From assembly GCA_900770445.1 (NCBI GenBank), contig CAAGKO010000072.1:1-41604 (forward strand): a stretch of DNA of 41,604 bases, read 5' to 3'. Source of the stretch: an uncultured Oribacterium sp. (GTDB lineage: Bacteria; Bacillota; Clostridia; Lachnospirales; Lachnospiraceae). A program made the translations under genes and the position numbers. Under the pieces are notes generated by a model. The model was not told where the DNA came from, made no database searches, and saw only the letters and a program-made list of their open reading frames with translations. Positions 8,011-16,620 of this stretch are shown here, piece by piece (positions within the stretch are counted from its first letter, which is position 1; each line of letters begins with the position of its first letter).

Positions 8011-8814
8011 ATGGGCACAAATATTGTTGATAACCTTGCGGTACATGCGACCTGTATTTCGAACGATTTTCTGGATAAGTATCTGGGATCGGCGAATGGG
8101 GACTATATAAAAGTATATCTGCTGATGCTTCGGCATAAGGGAGAGCAGTTTACGGTGACGGATGCGGCGGATGCCTTGAACCTGACCGACGGTGATATCG
8201 AGCGTGCCGTGCGCTACTGGGAGAAGCAGGGTGTATTTAAGGCGGGGACCGATGCCCTCGTTCGCGAGGAGCTTCATCAGGCGTGTGATGTAGAGGCAGA
8301 AGCGGAGATGCAGAGCGCTGCAGCTTCGTCGAGCGCGATTCCGGTACAGGCGATGGAGCAGGCTGAGCAGAAGCTCGAGAAGCTTTCCGGCACCGTCGAT
8401 GATGTGTTCGATGACGAGGAGTTCGCCGGCATCCTGTTTGTGGCGAAGCATGTACTTCCGACCCTTCCGAGCATCCGTCAGGTGGAGACGCTTCAGTATA
8501 TGTACAAGGATCTCCACATGCAGGCCGATGTCATCGAGTATCTGCTTGAGTACTGCGCGAGCATCAAGAAAACGACCAGCAAGTATCTGCAGGCCGTTGC
8601 GATCAACTGGCACGAGCAGGGCATCGTGACACTGGCGCAGGCACGGGAGCTGATCAAATCCTTCGAGGAGAAGAAGACGAAGAAAAAGACCGGCACCAGT
8701 TCCAGAAACAACAAGTTCCTTAACATCGAAAAATCAGAAATCGATTATGACAGCATCGCACAGAAGCGTGTGCTGGACAGGATGAAGAATGGCACTCACG
8801 AATGCACAGTATAA
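8011..8814 (+). CDS. dnaD: DnaD-domain primosome protein
   Basis: Bacillota-type primosome protein, 267 residues, which helps load the replicative helicase at origins and restart sites. The N-terminal half is a winged-helix-like domain (about 1-80; KVYLLMLRHKG and LTDGDIERAVRYWEKQGV). A variable Ala/Glu-rich linker follows. The DnaB/DnaD C-terminal domain (about 135-215) carries the conserved signature KYLQAVAINWHEQGI, the YxxxIAxxW-type motif for single-stranded DNA and helicase contact. The tail is lysine-rich. The ribosome site is weak (GGGTAG, then TTGAG). It overlaps the helicase-loader gene by 26 nt, showing they work together. A DnaA-box cluster lies upstream. Confidence 0.93.
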   Translation: MGTNIVDNLAVHATCISNDFLDKYLGSANGDYIKVYLLMLRHKGEQFTVTDAADALNLTDGDIERAVRYWEKQGVFKAGTDALVREELHQACDVEAEAEMQSAAASSSAIPVQAMEQAEQKLEKLSGTVDDVFDDEEFAGILFVAKHVLPTLPSIRQVETLQYMYKDLHMQADVIEYLLEYCASIKKTTSKYLQAVAINWHEQGIVTLAQARELIKSFEEKKTKKKTGTSSRNNKFLNIEKSEIDYDSIAQKRVLDRMKNGTHECTV

Positions 8815-9760
8815 TCAAATCATGCACGTCTATGATGTCCGTCGTATGAAGGATGCGCTGCAACTCGAGGCACGGAAAAAGGACGCGTATCGGAAGCTTC
8901 CGGAGCTGAAGGCTCTGGAGGCTTCTGTGCGCGCAGAGGCAGGACGTACGCTCCAGCTGATGCGGGAGGGACAGAAGGAGGAACTTCGGAATCTGAAGGA
9001 CCACATCCGGGCCATCGGAGAAGAGAAGCGGGATCTGCTCGTACGAAACGGCTTGCCGGCAGACTACCTCGAGATGCAGTATACCTGCCCGGACTGCCAG
9101 GATACCGGCTTCATCGGTGGCGAGAAGTGTCACTGCTTCAAGAAGATGCAGATGCAGTTTATCTATCAGCAGTCCCATCTCGGACGCATCGTACGGACCC
9201 AGAACTTCGAGCACTTCGATCTCACTCGCTTCGACGACCGGGAGCTGATCGATGGCGCGGGCGGAAAGACGAACCGTCAGTATATGGCGGAGGTCCGGAA
9301 TCTGCTGCAGGACTGGACAGAGCACTTCGATGAGCGGCATGGCAACGTGATCCTGATGGGAAATCCGGGTACCGGAAAAACCTTCCTCATCAACTGTGTG
9401 GCGAAGACACTGATGGACAGCTATCATTCGGTGATCTACTTCACCAGTACGGATCTCTTCGACAGCTTTTCGAGAGCGCTCAGGCATGATGTGGAGGAGC
9501 AGGAGGAGACGGAGGATGCGATCCTCAACTGTGACCTCCTGGTGATCGACGATCTCGGTACGGAGATGAACAACAGCTATACCACGTCGCGGCTCTTCTA
9601 TGTACTGAACCAGCGCATGGTACTGCATAAGTCGGTGATGATTTCGACGAATCTGAACTTCCGGGCGATGCAGGACCGCTATTCCGACCGTATCGTTTCC
9701 CGTATCATGGCGGAGTACGATTACATACCGCTCTATGGTGTGGACCAGCGGCTGCGCTGA
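8789..9760 (+). CDS. dnaC: DnaC/DnaI-type replicative helicase loader (AAA+ ATPase)
   Basis: A 323-residue AAA+ ATPase of the DnaC/IstB type that places the replicative helicase on DNA with DnaD. The N-terminal helicase-binding part is helical and charged (1-95). A four-ligand zinc site follows (Cys100, Cys103, Cys114, Cys116), as in DnaI-type loaders. Walker A is GNPGTGKT (191-198) and Walker B is LVIDD (251-255). Sensor and arginine-finger regions follow (MISTNLNFRAM, YSDRIVSRI). The ATG at 8789 lies inside dnaD with AGGATGA upstream, implying translational coupling. An IS21 IstB protein is excluded by the zinc site, the N-terminal domain and the dnaD partner. Confidence 0.93.
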   Translation: MALTNAQYNQIMHVYDVRRMKDALQLEARKKDAYRKLPELKALEASVRAEAGRTLQLMREGQKEELRNLKDHIRAIGEEKRDLLVRNGLPADYLEMQYTCPDCQDTGFIGGEKCHCFKKMQMQFIYQQSHLGRIVRTQNFEHFDLTRFDDRELIDGAGGKTNRQYMAEVRNLLQDWTEHFDERHGNVILMGNPGTGKTFLINCVAKTLMDSYHSVIYFTSTDLFDSFSRALRHDVEEQEETEDAILNCDLLVIDDLGTEMNNSYTTSRLFYVLNQRMVLHKSVMISTNLNFRAMQDRYSDRIVSRIMAEYDYIPLYGVDQRLR

Positions 9761-9773
9761 GGCAAAAAAGATG

Positions 9774-9803
9774 TTGACAGGCATGACTGTTTACATATAT
9801 AAA
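9774..9803 (+). promoter_or_regulatory. Promoter of prs
   Basis: A consensus -35 TTGACA (9774-9779) is followed 18 bp later by TATAAA (9798-9803), with TATATA at 16 bp as an alternative. It lies 13 nt after the helicase-loader stop and about 45 nt before the prs start. Confidence 0.8.
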
Positions 9804-9847
9804 GAAGGTTGATTTGAGATTGGAACGTTTCTAAGGAGGAGAGAGAA

Positions 9848-11062
9848 ATGTCAGATTCCAGAACTTCAGAGTTTATCGAGCGTATTCCGGTAGGACCACT
9901 GGCCCTGATGCCGCTCGATTCGATCCAGCCACTCGGAAAGAAGGTCGATGAGTACCTGTCGACATGGCGTACCCGCCGTGAGAGTGATCACAAGGAGACC
10001 ATCGCCTTCAACGGCTACCAGAAGGACAGCTATATCGTACAGGCGAAGGTATCCCGTTTCGGTTCCGGTGAGGCCAAGGCAAACATCCTCGAGACCGTAC
10101 GTGGTGTGGATCTGTATCTGATGGTTGACGTCATGAATTATTCACAGACCTACAGCCTGTTCGGCCAGGTGAACCACATGTCCCCGGACGACCACTACAG
10201 CGATCTGAAGCGTGTGATCGCAGCGACCACCGGTAAGGCGAAGCGCATCAACGTCATCATGCCGTTCATGTATGAGTCCCGCCAGCACAAGCGTACCGGC
10301 CGTGAGTCCCTCGACTGTGCGATGATGCTCCAGGAGCTGCATGCGATGGGCGTTGAGAACTTCATCACCTTCGATGCACATGATCCACGTGTCATGAATG
10401 CGATTCCGCAGGACAGCTTCGACAACATCTCCTGCTCCTACCAGTTCATCAAGGCGATTCTCGCACATGTTGAGGACCTCGACATTGACAAGAACCACAT
10501 GATGATCATCTCTCCGGACGAGGGTGGTATGGGCCGTGCGATCTACTACGCAAACGTGCTCGGTATCGATATGGGTATGTTCTATAAGAGACGTGACTAC
10601 TCGAAGGTGGTCAACGGCCGTAACCCGATCGTGGCCCATGAGTTCCTCGGCGCAGATGTAGAGGGTAAGGACGTATTTATCATCGATGATATGATCTCCT
10701 CCGGTGAGTCTCTCATCGATACGGCGAAGGAGCTGAAGGAGCGTAAGGCGAGACGTGTTTTCGCATGCTGCACTTTCGGTCTCTTCACCTCCGGCTTCAA
10801 CAAGTTCGACCAGGCGTACGCAAACGGCACCTTAAACGGTGTATTCACCACGAACCTGATCTATCAGCAGCCGGAGCTTCTGACGAAGCCATGGTACATC
10901 AGCGTCGATATGGCGAAGTACATCGCGCTCATCATCGACAACCTGAACCATGATATGTCGATTTCATCCATCCTGGATTCCAGCCAGAAGATCAACGATA
11001 AGGTTGCTGCTTACAGAACCCATCGTGAGGAGATGACCCAGCAGATGGAGCTTCCGCTGTAA
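9848..11062 (+). CDS. prs: Ribose-phosphate pyrophosphokinase, long form
   Basis: Makes 5-phosphoribosyl diphosphate (PRPP) from ribose 5-phosphate and ATP, the precursor for nucleotides, histidine and tryptophan. At 404 residues it is longer than the ~315-residue classical enzyme. The extra length is spread at the N terminus and C terminus, a form I recognise from clostridia. Conserved elements are RINVIMPFMYESRQHKR with the ATP-binding region, NFITFDAHDPR, and the PRPP loop VFIIDDMISSGES (276-288). AAGGAGG stands 8 nt before the ATG. It has its own promoter and terminator, so it is a single-gene unit. Its codon use is of the highly expressed type. Confidence 0.95.
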   Translation: MSDSRTSEFIERIPVGPLALMPLDSIQPLGKKVDEYLSTWRTRRESDHKETIAFNGYQKDSYIVQAKVSRFGSGEAKANILETVRGVDLYLMVDVMNYSQTYSLFGQVNHMSPDDHYSDLKRVIAATTGKAKRINVIMPFMYESRQHKRTGRESLDCAMMLQELHAMGVENFITFDAHDPRVMNAIPQDSFDNISCSYQFIKAILAHVEDLDIDKNHMMIISPDEGGMGRAIYYANVLGIDMGMFYKRRDYSKVVNGRNPIVAHEFLGADVEGKDVFIIDDMISSGESLIDTAKELKERKARRVFACCTFGLFTSGFNKFDQAYANGTLNGVFTTNLIYQQPELLTKPWYISVDMAKYIALIIDNLNHDMSISSILDSSQKINDKVAAYRTHREEMTQQMELPL

Positions 11063-11090
11063 TGTCATCGCTCTGAATGACCGATATATG

Positions 11091-11121
11091 AAAGAGTCGC
11101 CGTTGCAGGCGGCTCTTTTTC
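11091..11121 (+). terminator. Terminator of prs
   Basis: AAAGAGTCGCC (11091-11101) pairs with GGCGGCTCTTT (11108-11118, one G-T pair) around GTTGCA and enters a T run. Confidence 0.92.
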
Positions 11122-11138
11122 TATGTAAAATAAAAGCT

Positions 11139-12461
11139 ATGAATCCGACCCAAGAAAACAGATTTCGAAATAAAATAAACTGCTACATCTTCCTGATGTC
11201 CCTGCTCGTCGTCCTGATTCACAGCGTAAACCTCGCGATCGACAACCCGACGCTCGACTCGATGATCCTGACTGCAGACCATACCGGCGCAGAGCTTCCC
11301 GGTGTTACCGGTGTCGCCGGCCACATCGAGCATCTCCTGTCGAATGCCCTCGGGCAGATGGCGGTACCGGGCTTCTTTCTGATTTCCGGCTACCTCTTCT
11401 TCCGGACACTGCATGGCTTCCGGGACATCGGGCGGAAGTGGCAGGAACGGATATGGTCGCTGGTCGTGCCGTACGGCGCATGGAATACACTCTGGTATCT
11501 CGCCTATGTGCTGAGCGGTCGCGAGCGATTCTCCTTCGACGCACTGACCCTGGCTGCCGCGAACTACCGTTGCAACCCGACCTTCTGGTATATGTATCAG
11601 CTGATCCTGCTGACGATCCTCGCACCCCTCCTTTACCTGCTGCTACGGCATGCCTTCGTGATGATCCTGTCACTTCTGCTGCTCGCCGCCGCGATCGGTG
11701 CAGGCGCCACCCTTCCGATGGTCAATGCCGACGCCCTCATCTATTATGGCGTCGGCGCCCTGTTCGCCTGTCATGGACGGGCACTCTTCGAAAGTGCCGC
11801 AGCGGACACACGTTCTGTCCGGAAGTGGAGGCCGGGCGCGGCAAAGGCCGTAGAAGAGGGCGCGGAGATCCTCGCCCTGCCGACGGCAGCGAGTGCCCGT
11901 ACGCATCGCGACCAGCTGGAGAGAGGGGGCCGCATCGCCGGCATTGGCCTCCTGCTGCTTGCATGGTTGCTGCAGATCCTGACCCCGGCGAAGCTGATGA
12001 GCTTCGTGCTCTATGACGGAAGCGGTATCGCGCGGATGACGATGCCGGCGTATCTCATGAGTGGCGGTCCGCTGGCGCGCTGGATCGGAAAGGGGCTTCA
12101 GCAGTTCCCACTGTTTGTGCTTTCACTGTCGGGCAGTGGTGCGCAGGCGCTCGTCGCCATCACGCGACGACTGCTGCTCGTGCTCGGCGCCTGGTTCGTC
12201 CTGCCGGGAGACCGTCTGCCGGAGGCACGGCCCTACATGAAAAACAGCTTCTTTCTGTACGCGGTGCATTATCCGATTGCGCGCGCGCAGTATTATATGA
12301 TACAGTACTTGGGCATTCCGTACGACGGATGGGGAGAGGCTGTACGCCTCGTGCTGTACCTGCTGACCCCGGTGGTCGCCGTCGCGGCCGCGTACGGACT
12401 GAAGCATGTATTACGACGATACCTGCCGCTCCAGTGGAAAATTTTGAGCGGAGGACGATAG
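11139..12461 (+). CDS. Membrane acyltransferase (acyltransferase-3 family)
   Basis: A polytopic membrane protein of the acyltransferase-3 family, which O-acylates cell-surface sugars or lipids. From the ATG at 11139 it has 440 residues and about ten hydrophobic segments. Family marks are the first helix with an upstream Arg (Arg10) and the catalytic-type His28 in LVVLIHSVN, FFLISGYLFFRTL, the FWYMYQLI segment, and the late NSFFLYAVHYPIA. The frame opens upstream at 11088, but that ATG lies just before the prs terminator stem, so I use 11139, although it has no clear ribosome site. An unusual hydrophilic loop of about 40 residues (11800-11930, rich in Ala, Arg and Glu) interrupts the membrane segments. 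The acceptor is unknown. The next gene starts 7 nt after its stop. Confidence 0.88.
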   Translation: MNPTQENRFRNKINCYIFLMSLLVVLIHSVNLAIDNPTLDSMILTADHTGAELPGVTGVAGHIEHLLSNALGQMAVPGFFLISGYLFFRTLHGFRDIGRKWQERIWSLVVPYGAWNTLWYLAYVLSGRERFSFDALTLAAANYRCNPTFWYMYQLILLTILAPLLYLLLRHAFVMILSLLLLAAAIGAGATLPMVNADALIYYGVGALFACHGRALFESAAADTRSVRKWRPGAAKAVEEGAEILALPTAASARTHRDQLERGGRIAGIGLLLLAWLLQILTPAKLMSFVLYDGSGIARMTMPAYLMSGGPLARWIGKGLQQFPLFVLSLSGSGAQALVAITRRLLLVLGAWFVLPGDRLPEARPYMKNSFFLYAVHYPIARAQYYMIQYLGIPYDGWGEAVRLVLYLLTPVVAVAAAYGLKHVLRRYLPLQWKILSGGR

Positions 12462-12468
12462 GAGTTCT

Positions 12469-13479
12469 ATGTTTATTGCAGATCATTGGAAAGATTATGA
12501 GGTTATCGACACATCAAGCGGCGACAAGCTGGAGCGCTGGGGGAAGTACATCCTCCGTCGCCCGGATCCGCAGGTCATCTGGCAGACGGCCTTCCGGAAT
12601 CCGTACTGGAAGAAGCTGAACGGCCACTATCACCGCTCGAATAAGGGTGGTGGCGAGTGGGAGTTCTTCGATCTTCCGAAGCAGTGGAAGATTTCCTACG
12701 TGCTCGGTGGCGCGGATGCGGCTGCATCGACCCTGCAGCCGGACGTGCGTGCGACCTACTGCCCGACGGCACCGGTCTATGCACATCTCGAGAAGCTTCC
12801 TATAGAAAAACGCACCCTGACCTTCCACCTGAAGCCGTTTACGTTTAAGCATACCGGTCTCTTCCCGGAGCAGGCGGCGAACTGGGACTGGTTCTCGGAT
12901 CGTATCCTTGGGGAAGTGGAGCGCCGGAAGCAGGCAGGTATCGACCGTCCGGTGAAGGTGCTGAATCTCTTCGCCTATACGGGCGGTGCGACCCTGGCCG
13001 CGGCCGCGGCCGGTGCCCAGGTGACCCATGTGGACGCCTCGAAGGGCATGGTGCAGTGGGCGAAGGAGAACGCCGAGGCCTCGCTGCTTAAAGATGCGCC
13101 GATCCGCTGGCTCGTCGATGACTGTATGAAGTTCGTCGAGCGTGAGATTCGCCGTGGAAATACCTATGACGCGATCATCATGGATCCGCCATCCTATGGT
13201 CGTGGACCGAAGGGAGAGATCTGGAAGATCGAGGATTCGGTCTACCCACTCGTGCAGCAGGCTGCGAAGCTGCTGACAGAAGACAGTATCTTCTTCCTCA
13301 TCAATTCCTACACGACCGGACTGCAGCCGGCGGTCATGAGCTATATGCTCGGCACGGCGATCCGTGCACGCCTCGGCGGTGTGATCCACTCGGAAGAGGT
13401 CGGACTGCCGGTGACGGAAACCGGACTCGTGTTGCCATGCGGCTGCAGCGGTCGCTGGGAAAGCTGCGGAAAGTCATAA
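12469..13479 (+). CDS. Class I SAM-dependent methyltransferase, RlmI-like
   Basis: A 336-residue Rossmann-fold methyltransferase related to the RlmI/RlmK group that modifies 23S rRNA. The catalytic half contains SAM-binding motif I NLFAYTGG (166-173), the acidic end of strand 2 (THVDAS, 186-191), DDCMKF (motif III) and motif IV DPPSYGRG (239-246). The N-terminal ~150 residues resemble the substrate-binding part of this group but lack a clear PUA domain, so the exact target is uncertain. The C terminus LVLPCGCSGRW is characteristic of this subfamily. AGGAG overlaps the stop of the acyltransferase, so the two genes are probably cotranscribed. No strong terminator follows. Confidence 0.88.
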   Translation: MFIADHWKDYEVIDTSSGDKLERWGKYILRRPDPQVIWQTAFRNPYWKKLNGHYHRSNKGGGEWEFFDLPKQWKISYVLGGADAAASTLQPDVRATYCPTAPVYAHLEKLPIEKRTLTFHLKPFTFKHTGLFPEQAANWDWFSDRILGEVERRKQAGIDRPVKVLNLFAYTGGATLAAAAAGAQVTHVDASKGMVQWAKENAEASLLKDAPIRWLVDDCMKFVEREIRRGNTYDAIIMDPPSYGRGPKGEIWKIEDSVYPLVQQAAKLLTEDSIFFLINSYTTGLQPAVMSYMLGTAIRARLGGVIHSEEVGLPVTETGLVLPCGCSGRWESCGKS

Positions 13480-13779
13480 TAGTAGAGAAAACAGCATTGG
13501 CCGAAGGCGGGATGTGTGACGACCGAAGCCACGGTGACGCGTGTGAATGTAAGAGAATCGTAAGCATTTCGCCGGGATTATTCAGTATTCTTCATGGAAT
13601 AGAAATTGCATTTGTATGAGTGAAAGGCTATTATTATAGCATAAGTATGATGCAGACTGGAAAGTCGTCCGGTGAGGCGCACACGCGCATACATCCGGCC
13701 CGAAAGAGGGCGGTGGCGACCGGAGCCAGTGCATCCACAGGCGTTGGGGCCGGTAGAGCCGGGTCCGGAGGGATACGAT
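13480..13779 (+). promoter_or_regulatory. Promoter and GC-rich leader of the first wall-repeat protein
   Basis: This 300-nt gap has no credible gene. TTGCAT (13606-13611) and TATTAT (13629-13634) are 17 bp apart and form a plausible promoter. The ~140-nt transcribed leader that follows is markedly G+C-rich, with repeated CCGG-containing segments (13668-13768) that could pair. I could not match it to any riboswitch family; in particular the conserved bases of c-di-GMP-I riboswitches are absent. GGAGGG (13767-13772) is the ribosome site. Confidence 0.5.
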
Positions 13780-15030
13780 ATGATGAAAGAAAAGCTTAGA
13801 AAACTTCTGATCGCAGCCGGTGCGCTTGCGGTGATTTCCGCGACGAGTGCATGGGCAGCCGGCTGGTCCACAAACACCAGCGGTGAGCCGGTCTATATGC
13901 AGGATAACGGAACGGTGGCAGCAAACGCCTGGATTAAAGCCGAGAGCAACGGTCAGGTGATCTGGTATTATGCAACCAGCAACGGCACCCTGAAGAAGGG
14001 CGGCTGGCAAACCGTCGGTGGCTATCGCTACTACTTCGATGAGATGGGTGTGATGCAGACCGGCTGGGTCGATGGAAACAGCTACTACTGTAATCCGAAT
14101 ACCGGTGCCGCCGTATCCGGCTGGCAGTACCTGACGATTCCGGAGGAGGACCAGAGCTTCTACGAGGATGATGTGAACTACAGCACGAATCACGCAGCCT
14201 GGTATTTCTTCGCCACCGGAACGAATAAGAAGTACGCATCCGATAATTATAACGTTACCGTGAAGACCATCAATGGTCTCAAGTACGGCTTCGATGAGAA
14301 TGGTGTCATGCAGCTCGGCTGGTCCAGGGTGCAGGACACGAGCCCGGAGATCGCCGGATATATGTACTTCGCGATGAAGACCGACGATCACTTCAAGCAG
14401 GGCCAGCTGATCGAGAATACCTGGTATACGACGACCGGCCCGCAGAACAGCGACGGCTCCTATGACGAGAGCCTCGCCAGCGGTGATGTAGAGTATTTCT
14501 ACTTCCGCTCGAACGGACGCCCGGCAGCCGGCACGACGGGCAACTTCCTCGTGCAGACCATCGGTGGTAAGAAGTACCTCTTCAACGAGAAGGGTAATCC
14601 TGTATATGGCATGCAGAAGGGCTCCACGACGACGGATGCGAGCGTACATTACTACTACTGCGGATCCAGCAGGGCAGACTGCTCTGTAAAGACCGGACGC
14701 TTCGTGATGACCGAGGCGGATGGCGATAAGATCACCTACTATGCAGAGAGCAACGGTCGCGGATACACCGGCGTGAAGAACGGTTACCTCTATTATGAAG
14801 GCAGACTGCAGCAGGCCGATCAGAGTGCGAAGTACCAGACCTGCTACGTAGACGGAAAGAACTACGTGATTTCCTACTCCGGACTCGTTATGAAGAGTAA
14901 GACAAATCTCCGCGATGCGGATGGTAATAAGGTTTCGACCAATGCCGACGGTACGCTGAAGGCGAACCTCGATGGCAGCCTCGAGGCGCTGACCCCGGTG
15001 GCACCGGATGTCGATGACATCGACGGATGA
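13780..15030 (+). CDS. Secreted protein with cell-wall-binding (choline/glucan-type) repeats
   Basis: A 416-residue secreted protein made almost entirely of aromatic-rich repeats of the cell-wall-binding/glucan-binding type. The signal peptide has MMKEKLRK, a hydrophobic core, and probable cleavage after SATSAWA (about residue 26). Repeats show the usual G-W-x(n)-YYF-x-x-x-G-x-M/P-x-x-G-W pattern, for example GGYRYYFDEMGVMQTGW, KYGFDENGVMQLGW and GGKKYLFNEKGNPVYG. No catalytic domain is visible, so it probably binds the envelope or a polysaccharide. Although the frame is open to 13672, GGAGGG 7 nt upstream supports the ATG at 13780 (a second ATG follows at 13783). It stands alone between operons, directly before the ribosomal cluster. 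Confidence 0.9.
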   Translation: MMKEKLRKLLIAAGALAVISATSAWAAGWSTNTSGEPVYMQDNGTVAANAWIKAESNGQVIWYYATSNGTLKKGGWQTVGGYRYYFDEMGVMQTGWVDGNSYYCNPNTGAAVSGWQYLTIPEEDQSFYEDDVNYSTNHAAWYFFATGTNKKYASDNYNVTVKTINGLKYGFDENGVMQLGWSRVQDTSPEIAGYMYFAMKTDDHFKQGQLIENTWYTTTGPQNSDGSYDESLASGDVEYFYFRSNGRPAAGTTGNFLVQTIGGKKYLFNEKGNPVYGMQKGSTTTDASVHYYYCGSSRADCSVKTGRFVMTEADGDKITYYAESNGRGYTGVKNGYLYYEGRLQQADQSAKYQTCYVDGKNYVISYSGLVMKSKTNLRDADGNKVSTNADGTLKANLDGSLEALTPVAPDVDDIDG

Positions 15031-15050
15031 TGATTTTCTTTCTATTATAT

Positions 15051-15090
15051 AAGAGAGCCCGTTTCCGAAAGGAGCGGGCTCTCTTCTATT
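15051..15090 (+). terminator. Terminator after the first wall-repeat protein
   Basis: AAGAGAGCCCG (15051-15061) pairs perfectly with CGGGCTCTCTT (15075-15085); the apical part can also pair (TCC-GAAA-GGA). The following T tract is weak. Confidence 0.85.
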
Positions 15091-15099
15091 AAAAAATAC

Positions 15100-15128
15100 T
15101 TGCAATTCAGAAAAACAGATGGTATGAT
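15100..15128 (+). promoter_or_regulatory. Promoter P1 of the S10 operon
   Basis: TTGCAA (15100-15105) and TATGAT (15123-15128) are separated by exactly 17 bp. It lies about 470 nt upstream of rpsJ. Confidence 0.75.
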
Positions 15129-15237
15129 ATGACACGCACGGCAAGGTGTTCACCTGCTGTGCTGTACATTACACCATGATACACACGGCGGTGTGGAAAT
15201 GTGTATGGGATTTTATACACGTTTTCAGAAAAATTGC

Positions 15238-15266
15238 TTGCAATAAAAAAGCATGTGTGTTATCTT
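15238..15266 (+). promoter_or_regulatory. Promoter P2 of the S10 operon
   Basis: TTGCAA (15238-15243) and TATCTT (15261-15266) have a 17-bp spacer, with TGT just before the -10 giving an extended -10. It reuses the -35 sequence of P1 138 bp downstream. Confidence 0.7.
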
Positions 15267-15273
15267 TGTACAC

Positions 15274-15595
15274 GCTGTGACATGATAGCAATGAAATGAA
15301 GATTGCTTACATGGACGAAAGCCAAGATCCGTACAACAGTATCCTTTGGATCCAGTGAGCCTCTGGGCTCCGCCTGAGAGTTGAGACGGCAACCAAGTAT
15401 AAGTCATGTGAGAGAACTTCAGGGAGCGAATGTCTAGTTTAGAAACTGACGGCAGGTCACTGTACTACAATTTAATCCATCAAACAGCAGATGGATTTGC
15501 GCAGATCGATCCTTTATCTCACACGGGACAGGTGTGCGCGTTAATGTACAGTCACCGACTTATCGTCAAATCACCGATAGGAGGCGACTTTTTTT
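15274..15595 (+). promoter_or_regulatory. Structured 5' leader of the S10 operon
   Basis: About 320 nt between P2 and rpsJ contains several stems. ACATGA (15280-15285) can pair with TCATGT (15404-15409), enclosing GAGCC-TCTG-GGCTC (15357-15370). AATCCATC/GATGGATT (15474-15497) is a perfect 8-bp hairpin. CACAC/GTGTG (15520-15536) and TATCG/CGATA (15561-15579) follow, the last ending one base before the GGAGG of rpsJ. This suits autogenous control by a ribosomal protein. I do not recognise a T-box or any metabolite riboswitch in it. Confidence 0.6.
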
Positions 15596-15913
15596 ATGGC
15601 AAGTCAAGTAATGAGAATCACACTTAAGGCTTACGATCACGTCCTTGTAGACGAGTCAGCCGCAAAGATTGTGGAGAACTGCAAGAAGACAGGTTCACAG
15701 GTATCCGGTCCGGTTCCACTTCCGACGAAGAAGGAAATCGTAACCATCCTTCGTGCTACACACAAGTACAAGGACTCTCGTGAGCAGTTCGAGCAGAGAA
15801 CACACAAGAGACTTATCGACGTTATCAGTCCGAATCAGAAGACCATGGATGCTCTTCAGAGACTGGAGATGCCGGCTGGCGTTTACGTCGATATCAAGAT
15901 GAAGAACAAGTAA
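15596..15913 (+). CDS. rpsJ: 30S ribosomal protein S10
   Basis: Small-subunit head protein, also known as NusE, the partner of NusB in antitermination. It has 105 residues, near the normal 102-105. VSGPVPLPTKKEIVTILRAT and EQRTHKRLIDVI are family signature regions. GGAGG lies 11 nt before the ATG at 15596; the internal Met at residue 6 is the less likely start because only the first has a ribosome site. It is the first gene of the ribosomal superoperon. The str operon (rpsL, rpsG, fusA, tuf), which often precedes it, is not adjacent here; a wall-repeat protein gene is there instead. Confidence 0.99.
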   Translation: MASQVMRITLKAYDHVLVDESAAKIVENCKKTGSQVSGPVPLPTKKEIVTILRATHKYKDSREQFEQRTHKRLIDVISPNQKTMDALQRLEMPAGVYVDIKMKNK

Positions 15914-15965
15914 TGATTCTAGTATGAGTCTGAGAAATCGGACTCCGCTGTAGAAAGGAGAACAC

Positions 15966-16595
15966 ATGAAGAAAGCTATTTTAGCAACAAAAGTAGGAAT
16001 GACACAGATCTGGAACGAAGATGGCGTGTTAATTCCAGTAACTGTACTTCAGGCTGGCCCTTGCGTTGTTACACAGGTTAAGACAGTTGAGAACGACGGT
16101 TACGCAGCGATCCAGGTAGGCTTCCAGGATAAGAGAGAGAATCTCGTAAACAAGCCTATGAAGGGACAGTTCGACAAGGCTGGTGTTCCTTGCAAGAGAT
16201 TTGTGAAGGAGTTCAGACTTGAGGACGCTGAGAACTACAACGTTAAGGATGAGATCAAGGCAGACATCTTCGCTGAGGGCGACAAGATCGACGTTACCGC
16301 TATTTCCAAGGGAAAGGGATTCGAGTCCGCAATCAGAAAGTATGGCCAGTCCAGAGGACCGATGGGCCACGGCTCTAAGTTCCACCGTCACGCAGGATCC
16401 AATGGTACTTCCGCAACACCTTCACGTGTACTTCCGGGCAAGCAGATGCCGGGACACATGGGTGCTGTAAAGGTTACAACTCAGAACCTTACGATCGTTA
16501 AGGTAGATGCTGAGAACAACCTGCTTCTTGTAAAGGGAGCTGTACCGGGACCGAAGAAGGCTCTTGTAACTGTTAGAGAAGCAGTGAAGGCCTGA
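15966..16595 (+). CDS. rplC: 50S ribosomal protein L3
   Basis: Early-assembly large-subunit protein that reaches toward the peptidyl-transferase centre. At 209 residues it has the usual length. It begins with MKKAILATKVGMTQIW, typical of L3, and its central extension has the conserved RGPMGHGSKFHRHAGS loop and PGKQMPGHMG. AAAGGAG is 5 nt upstream of the ATG. It lies 52 nt after rpsJ, and a short GAGTC/GACTC hairpin (15926-15945) occupies the gap. Confidence 0.99.
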   Translation: MKKAILATKVGMTQIWNEDGVLIPVTVLQAGPCVVTQVKTVENDGYAAIQVGFQDKRENLVNKPMKGQFDKAGVPCKRFVKEFRLEDAENYNVKDEIKADIFAEGDKIDVTAISKGKGFESAIRKYGQSRGPMGHGSKFHRHAGSNGTSATPSRVLPGKQMPGHMGAVKVTTQNLTIVKVDAENNLLLVKGAVPGPKKALVTVREAVKA

Positions 16596-16620
16596 AACGT
16601 ACGAAAGGAGGAACACATAA

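Noticed and set aside
9068..9760. IS21-type IstB transposition helper
   Set aside because: The ATPase resembles IstB, but the N-terminal domain, zinc site, overlap with dnaD and absence of a transposase show it is the cellular helicase loader.
11088..11138. Upstream ATG for the acyltransferase
   Set aside because: The extension is encoded by the prs terminator stem. The family's first helix begins soon after the ATG at 11139.
13620..13779. c-di-GMP or other riboswitch in the leader of the wall-repeat gene
   Set aside because: The conserved core bases of the riboswitch classes I know are missing.
13582..15153. 523-residue ORF on the - strand opposite the first wall-repeat gene
   Set aside because: It is a shadow of the repeat-rich coding strand, with no ribosome site, no recognisable domain, and full overlap with a gene that has a signal peptide and known repeats.
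15430..15627. 65-codon ORF in the S10 leader, preceded by AGGGAG
   Set aside because: It would overlap the rpsJ start and cover the predicted hairpins. The product resembles no known leader peptide, and the ribosome-site spacing is too short. Left as leader RNA.
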